From: Takakia lepidozioides
Taxonomy: Eukaryota > Streptophyta > Takakiopsida > Takakiales > Takakiaceae
Direction of reading: 5' to 3'
Length of the DNA stretch: 64,000 nucleotides
Assembly: GCA_030704615.1 (NCBI GenBank)
Contig: CM060734.1
Location: 56,806,042 to 56,870,041 of the forward strand
The notes below the pieces were generated by a model, which worked only from the letters and a program-made list of their open reading frames with translations, was not told where the DNA came from and did no database searches. The position numbers and the translations under genes were made by a program. This document shows positions 58,648 through 64,000 of this stretch, piece after piece. The stretch's first letter is position 1. Every line of letters begins with the position of its first letter.

Positions 58648-61478
58648 CAAGACATTGCAGATGCAGAAGAGCGTGACAAACTGGAATACTACAGCTCTAC
58701 CCCGGAGGAGAGAAGGACAGCAAAGGGGGTTGAGAGTCACATCCAGAAAGAGATGACGGCCACAAGAAGGACTATTATGAGTGTTTTTGTTAAGCAGTTG
58801 AGAATTGCCGACCCATCATTCGGACCGCAGTTTCTTCAAGAGGTGAAAAACCATTACAACAAGCCAGGCAAGCCGGAGATGGCCCAGGAGATGTTACATA
58901 GGTTGTCTACCGCCGTTGTGTCTTCAGAACAGAAGGTGAAGTGGCTACAAATATGGAACTCCGATCCCACTGTTAGGGATACCCACATGTTCCTTAGGCC
59001 GGAGAAAGAGAAGAAGACCCAGCATGTCATTCCTGTCAGTGACAATGTGTTGGACACATGGCTTCACAAGGCCACTTACTGGAGCCAGGTATGATGTCCT
59101 TTACTGTGCCATTTTCTTTTCGTTTTTTCTGTCATTCTCTTTCCATGTTACATTGGCTGTGATTGTTTTTGGGTTCATTCTTGCATTCAAATTGTTTTGT
59201 AGTTGGAGGAAAGGGCCTGGTCGGTTCTACATACGCAGCTGGCTGACTATGGGATCACCATGACAGCACCGAAGGTCTCATTCTAAGCATACATGAGGAA
59301 ATGGAGAGCCACAGTGTGGCAATCTTGTTTCTTCAGAGAGTTCAGCAAGGAGGGTGGCATCAGTCAAACAAATGAGCTTGACCAGCAAGAGAAAGGAGAG
59401 GAAGCCTGGAAACGATGCATTTACAGGTGCGAAATGGGTGCTTCTTTGTTTTGCAAATTCTCCATCCAACCTGTTTTGGGCTGGCTCATATGAGTTTGCG
59501 GTGCCGCACACTCATTTGTTCTATCTGTGTGTAGTAACACCAACGTGCACACCCTGGGCCCTTCAGGCTATTTTGTGTGCGGTGGTTGCAGTGTACTGTG
59601 CCGCATACTCTTTTAGGGGGTCTTCGTGATGTGGTGGAAAAGCTGGGAGACAATAATTGCATTGCATAATGAGGCTGTCTCTGTTCCTGCAGGTACATAA
59701 AGTATGTTCTCATGGCAGAGAACTGCTTGTACAAACATCCTGATTTCGTGGACCTTTGGCTTGTCCCTGCTGGCAACCAGACCATATTTACTACGGGGAT
59801 CTTGCATGACTGGGGCCCAGACCATCTTTCGGCTTGTGGTTGGTATTTGGATTGCCCTGCTTCTGAGACCCCAGCTCAGGAGGTGTCTTTGAGGAGAGAG
59901 AATGAGCGTATAGCAGCCACCGCCGCAGCAGCCGACCTCGACATTCATGATAGAAATTTGAGGACTCTTGCAGAGAAGGAGCCTCCCGCTCAGGATACCC
60001 CGGGTAGAGGTAGAAAGGCAAAGGGAAAGGATGTTGCTGGTGGTGTGAGGAAAGGAAGGGGTAGGGGGAAGGGGGCACAAGGGCAGGTAGGTGGGCAGGG
60101 AAGTGTTCCAGATACTGGCCCTGTGGTGGATGTCCTGCAGACTCCACCGCATGGTAGGGGATCCGGGAGAAAGAACAAGGGGGTGGTTGATCCCAAGGAC
60201 CCATACCATGCAGTGGAGCATCCCACGAGGGTCATTCGCCCTACCAGGTTGGAGATGGCCAACGTCGGGTTCCTTACCATGATGGAGTCCAAGAAATCTG
60301 ATTACCAGGGCGAGCCATCACCAGTGTGGGAGAGGATTGTGGAGTTCCTCGACACGGTGCGTGTTGTCTTTTGCTTCCTGTCTGTTGTGGGCATGGATCG
60401 TTTCAATCCTCTTGAGCATTCCATTGCATGCTTGTTTGCAGGCTAAAATGACCAAATCCGGGGTGAACGGGAAGGAGAAGCCATATGCAGCCGAACTCAT
60501 CATCTTGGACATCCCTAATGGGTTGCCAGTCCCGGATGTCCCTCCATCGGGTGCTTGTTCAGGTTGGAATGCTTTTGATGAGCGCTACTGGCGGTGGGTT
60601 TTCTCCTTTTGCAATTTCTTTCTGTCCGATGCAGGTGTTTTGGTGCTCATCCAGTCCATCGACCTTTGTTGTCGTCGTGCACTTGCCAGCTATTTGAAAG
60701 CCTCCGGTGTGAGGGTCCTGAAGACATGGAATTGTGTGAACATCATGTACCTGACGAAGGGGGATCATCCGGGAGAGATGGTAAATCTGCTTTCTTATTC
60801 CTCTTCTTGGTGGTTCTCGGGTGGAGTTGCATAAGTCGCTCAAATGAATATGTAGGGGCCTGGTTTTCAAGCTTCTTAGGTCCTTGTGGATGTCTTGTTC
60901 GCAGACTCGTTTGTTTGAAGCTGTTTGTCTCGTCCGAGTGCATCCACCTACGACTCCAGCCGTCATTAGGGAGTTCGCCATCACTCATGGGGGCAAGTTC
61001 ATAGACGAGAGGACAGATCCTCCCACGGACTACGTGGACAACAACGTGTGCTTGCAAAGGGGGGATGGGGTTCCTTGGAGAGGGGCCAGGGAGAGGAGCC
61101 CGACTTTCATTCAAACGATTGTGGAGTGTTGCACCTACACAGACGCCAGAGTTCTGGATTTGTCAATGGGCACAGGTTCGTCTCTTCAACATTCACATTT
61201 CATGAGGTTTGTTTGAGCTTGCACTTTCAGCACTTCCCACCGTTCCAAATGTGTCTTCAATGTCTGTTTCCTTCATTTTATTCCACTGCAGGTGCTTCGT
61301 ACCACGCTTGCAAGGCCAGTGCGCGACATCTCTTTGGGATTGAAGGGGATGCTGGGATCAAGAACCTCCTGATGGGTTTGGGTGGACACACTTCTCAAGT
61401 CATTCCGAAGCCCCTTCCCGGTGATATTGATACAGGGGAGACTTCTGACAAGGAGCTGGATTCCGACTTTGCCTGCGA
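58648..61478 (+). pseudogene. Beta-class (N4-C/N6-A type) DNA methyltransferase-like protein
   Basis: Exons inferred: 58648-59088, 59203-59426, 59693-60356, 60442-60780, 60905-61175, 61292-61478; all six fit GT-AG and phase. Exons 1-3 encode a charged N-terminal region of unknown fold (MSVFVKQLRIADPSFGPQF; DFVDLWLVPAGNQ) and a Lys/Gly-rich linker. Exon 4 has a motif IV-like AELIILDIPNG and GVLVLIQSIDL...KASGVRVLKTW. Exons 5-6 have SPTFIQTIVECCTY, then the SAM-binding motif I ARVLDLSMGTGASYHACKAS and FGIEGD. Motif IV before motif I is the beta-class order. The catalytic tetrapeptide, normally D/N/S-P-P-Y/F/W, is DIPN, so activity is doubtful. A TAA at 59284-59286 interrupts exon 2. The 5' exon is lost at the junction with the retrotransposon. 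Confidence 0.75.
59490..59615. repeat. Two degenerate palindromic satellite units in a copy 3 intron
   Basis: TGCGGTGCCGCACACTC at about 59500 and GTGTGCGGTGGTTGCAG plus CTGTGCCGCATACTC at about 59577-59611 match the hairpin core of the arrays at 18.5-20.3 and 29.6-32.5 kb. They lie within the intron between exons 59203-59426 and 59693-60356 of the methyltransferase-like gene. Confidence 0.7.
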
Positions 61479-61639
61479 GTAAGTTCAACCTGTGGATGCT
61501 TGCATTGTTGTTTCAATACCCATAATCATTGTTCTTAAGGCAAAATGCACATGGGAGACATCCTCTTCGTTGGACTTGTGCATTGCATCATTGTGTTCAA
61601 AATGGGTTTTTGTCGACTTGTGCAGGAGTCCGCGTGCTT

Positions 61640-63051
61640 CCACTGACCCTCCAGGGCTATCACACCTTTTTGGACTTTTTTCAAGTCCTCCTCAGTATAA
61701 GAGGTGTTTCGTGGGACACTATCAGTATTCAGCAGGTGAGGTTCGTCCCACCCACCTTCGATGGGCCCATTGTCTTCGAGCTCTCCCCACCTCTCCGAGT
61801 TGGTGGCTTGGCTGGGCTAATGGCCGGAATGGATAAGAAACATGAACGAAAACAACAAACATTCAAAACCGTGATCAGTTGACATTCAGGAGGACTGTGT
61901 GCAATGGCCACCTGAGGTGCGAGAACTTGAAATGCCATCATTTCCTCATGAGTGGTGTTCACAACCAAAGTGAGTGGGATGGTGTTGCCGAAAATCCATT
62001 CCAACCTGGCATACCTTCTTCTTATAGCAACACGTTCATGTGTAAATTCTGTAAAATGACCCCACTATTCCTGGCTGTCTGCAACACTAGAATGTACTAC
62101 ATCATCCATCGCTGCAAGACAATGACCAGAGCCTGTGTGCACTTTGGATTTTACAAACATCCCGTTTCTAAGGGTGATCATTACAAAGATTGTATTGAGA
62201 CTATGTCCACATTGATAAGGGAAGAGTGTAGTGCCAATCCCACAGCAACCACATCTGCCATTGCACTTGCAGCTAGCAAGACATTCTTAGAGAGTCACAT
62301 TCTTCATGAGGGAGACTCACATGGGCGGAAATTGGACGGCCCAGCACTGGAAGTGGTGATGGATAAATTCTCCACCTTGAGTTCACCTAACATTCGAAAC
62401 CAAATCACTGCTTTCAGAATAGAATCCGGTTCCACGGGATACATGGACAACATAATGGATTTGAAGCGAAGAAGCCGGTATGACTTCATCCAAGGCAGTG
62501 CTTTCTTAGGTCAGGGAGCTAAAAAGGTCTACCTTTTCAAAATGTCCAATTTGGGACAAGCGAGCGGTGTCGGCCTGGTGAAGAGGATGTAATATGGTGG
62601 AGATCTGCAGAATTGTTAGTTGATGTTCGATTACGTTAAGCAAGTAAAGGATTGGACAACCATGGCTTGCCAAGTGTATGACCCAGTGTATGCACGGGTT
62701 ATGACAATTGCAGTCTGTGACATGCAATCGGAGGATGCAGATTCCCAGGTTCTCATGTGGAACTCACTTACTGCTTGCATGAGGTCTCACGGTGTGCAAT
62801 CCCCGAACTTTGTAGGCTTCATGGCCGACAGTGCCCAAGTGAATTTCAATGTTGTTCGTGTATTTGACACGAGGCGTGTATTTGACTCGGGGGACCCAAA
62901 AATCCCAATGCCAGGGAGAGAACGGATTTGTCTGTTTCACTGGACACGGTCCCTAGACAAGAATACAAAGTTTGACATAAAGGTCGAATTGCAGGATACA
63001 CATTTGAATCTTTGCAAGCAGTACAAGAATGCAAGGGGTGTTATTCTGTGA
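61640..63051 (+). pseudogene. MULE-like transposase, copy 3
   Basis: Begins in frame with GVSWDTISIQQVRFVPPTFD, homologous to FVDWESLWMQ(x)VQYGPAEFD of copy 1. The zinc-binding region follows (61905-62180: LRCENLKCHHF, MCKFCKMTPLF, HRCKTMTRACVH, HPVSKG). The RNase H-like core is YDPVYARVMTIAVCDMQSED (first D), FVGFMADSAQVNFN (second D) and CLFHWTRSLDKNTK. Stops at 62590-62592 (TAA where copy 2 has Gln) and 62617-62619 (TAG where copy 2 has Trp), plus a frameshift near 61880. A small repeat (VFDTRRVFDSG) is unique to this copy. SWIM module absent. Confidence 0.82.
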
Positions 63052-63740
63052 GCCCAGGAAACCGTGAGCCCAGCACAGGCTCACGCCACGTCAGCATGCA
63101 TACAAGGCCTATTTCTGCGGGTGTCACCTATTACCGCGGGTTGATCAGCCATTTCCAGGGAATGCTGACTGGATGTGTTACATCCATTGTATCCATCATT
63201 TCTATCCATTGCATCCATGTAGACGTTATCAACATACCAAGCCCCTGCATTGGAATGTGCCTACGTCGCGAGCAGGTGCACACTCACATCATCCAAAGCG
63301 GATCCCTGCGAAATCTTTTCTTACTCACCACCCTTGCCAACATGCCAGGTATGTGCGGGAGCATCATGGATGCTCACCAGAATTGAGAATGCCTGAACGC
63401 TCTTTGATCACGTGGACTTTATCATGATGGATTTACCAAGCATTCTTCTAGCAGGAATGGTTTGGAGACCAACGAGCAAATGATGCGAGAATGATCCACC
63501 CGAACCAAAGACGTTTGTTTGTTTTTGCAATGCACACAAGCCTGTGAGCTCCGCAAAACACTAAATAGATTGAAGGAACAATCCGGGCAGTCCATGCAAC
63601 CATCTCCAACGATAGTTTGTTCCCATGAATTTGCATCCCACGCACACATTGCAAACATGGCAACAAGTACACACAACCATCCCATTTCAAAATTGGCCCC
63701 GAATGAAAGCAAAAGAAAACTTCATATCAAGTGTCACAGT
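63052..63740. other. Junction sequence, nothing firmly recognised
   Basis: Starts with GTGAGCCCA repeats and AGGCTCACGCCACGTCA, shared with the inverted-repeat block at 38.9 kb. The rest has open frames on both strands with no recognisable domain. Confidence 0.35.
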
Positions 63741-63744
63741 CATC

Positions 63745-63912
63745 AGAATCAGTATCGACCTCCTGTGCTATATCATCCACAAAGATTCCGGCCCCAACAC
63801 CACGTCTTCTACCACGGCCGTCAATGGTTGGACTGCGAGTGCCATGAATGGACATGCTTGCTGCGAGTGCCTCCGCATAGACATGAAGCACAAAGTGTAT
63901 TGTCCTCGGTGC
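63745..63912 (-). CDS. C-terminal end of an unknown minus-strand protein
   Basis: A minus frame entering from the right reads SIHGTRSPTIDGRGRRRGVG, then AGIFVDDIAQEVDTDSDDCD and stop (TGA, about 63754-63756). A basic patch followed by an acidic tail suggests a real C-terminus, perhaps of another transposon protein. The gene continues outside the window; identity unknown. Confidence 0.3.
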
Positions 63913-64000
63913 TAATCCTTGATCCCACGAAGAAATATATTCATGGCCTTCTACCTACATCCCCACCTGCGACCAGACATTCCCGACATGGCTTTCAACT

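Larger units (their letters stand above)
58586..63051 (+). mobile_element. MULE-like transposon, copy 3, with methyltransferase gene
   Basis: Plus-strand order: multi-exon methyltransferase-like gene (58648-61478) and MULE-like transposase (about 61640-63051). It belongs to the copy 1/2 family by transposase homology and by two degenerate palindromic units in the 59427-59692 intron. Its left end is cut by the DNMT-bearing retrotransposon and its right end stops after KQYKNARG, before the SWIM region. Unlike copy 2, the upstream gene is co-oriented with the transposase. Confidence 0.72.

Noticed and set aside
59613-60292. Pro-rich minus frames opposite the methyltransferase exon 3
   Set aside because: Produced by complementing the Gly/Lys-rich linker; the plus strand has matching splice sites and continues into MTase motifs.
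60442-61478. MT-A70 (METTL4-like) family for the copy 3 methyltransferase
   Set aside because: MT-A70 proteins have DPPW and lack the VLDxxMGTG...GIE motif I seen here; the restriction-type beta class fits better, though a profile search would be decisive.

Overview
The window looks like nuclear DNA of a streptophyte, most likely a seed-free land plant (bryophyte, lycophyte or fern). Supporting signs: a multi-exon TEBICHI/POLQ gene with plant-like GT-AG introns, a nepenthesin-type aspartic protease, Ty3/gypsy LTR elements primed by initiator tRNA-Met, a tRNA-derived SINE, a telo-box, and MULE-like transposons with SWIM domains. The species cannot be told from the sequence. Only two host genes are convincing; most of the rest is transposon sequence in various states of decay.

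Layout. 0.25-9.14 kb, + strand: the 3' fifteen exons of a DNA polymerase theta gene, from helicase winged-helix to stop, with all exon phases matching (1327 codons plus stop). One intron carries a perfect 187-bp tandem duplication. 9.1-12.9 kb: no recognised gene. 12.9-16.8 kb, +: a truncated Ty3/gypsy element with a 1.8-kb LTR, PBS, gag-protease and the start of RT. 17.2-18.5 kb: a SINE and a direct duplication. 18.5-23.7 kb: copy 1 of a MULE-like transposon, with a palindromic satellite array, a minus-strand acidic gene fragment and a plus-strand transposase. 24-29.3 kb: other LTR-element debris with an RGG-rich gag-like stretch. 29.3-38.5 kb: copy 2, the longest. Its minus-strand gene has a 3.1-kb intron filled with about 25 palindromic ~116-bp units, and its plus-strand transposase has two tandem copies of a SWIM-containing C-terminal module. 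39-39.7 kb: a gypsy integrase tail. 40.9-43.7 kb, +: the aspartic protease gene. 44-52 kb: a LINE scrap, short repeats and unassigned ORFs. 52.4-58.6 kb, - strand: a Ty3/gypsy element with the order protease, DNMT3-like C5 cytosine methyltransferase, RT, RNase H, integrase, PHD finger. 58.6-63.05 kb, +: copy 3 of the MULE-like family, preceded by a spliced gene for a beta-class (N4-C/N6-A type) DNA methyltransferase-like protein. 63.1-64 kb: the acidic C-terminus of an unknown minus-strand gene.

The main discovery candidates are two different DNA methyltransferases carried by two unrelated mobile elements lying back to back. One is a C5 enzyme inside a retrotransposon polyprotein that also has a chromatin-reading PHD finger. 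The other is a beta-class amino-methyltransferase-like protein joined to, or next to, a MULE-like transposase. The same DNA transposon family carries intronic arrays of perfect hairpins. All copies here are broken by stops and frameshifts; many stops are TAG where CAG (Gln) is expected, as deamination of CHG-methylated cytosine would produce. The window therefore holds fossils; intact relatives would have to be found elsewhere.
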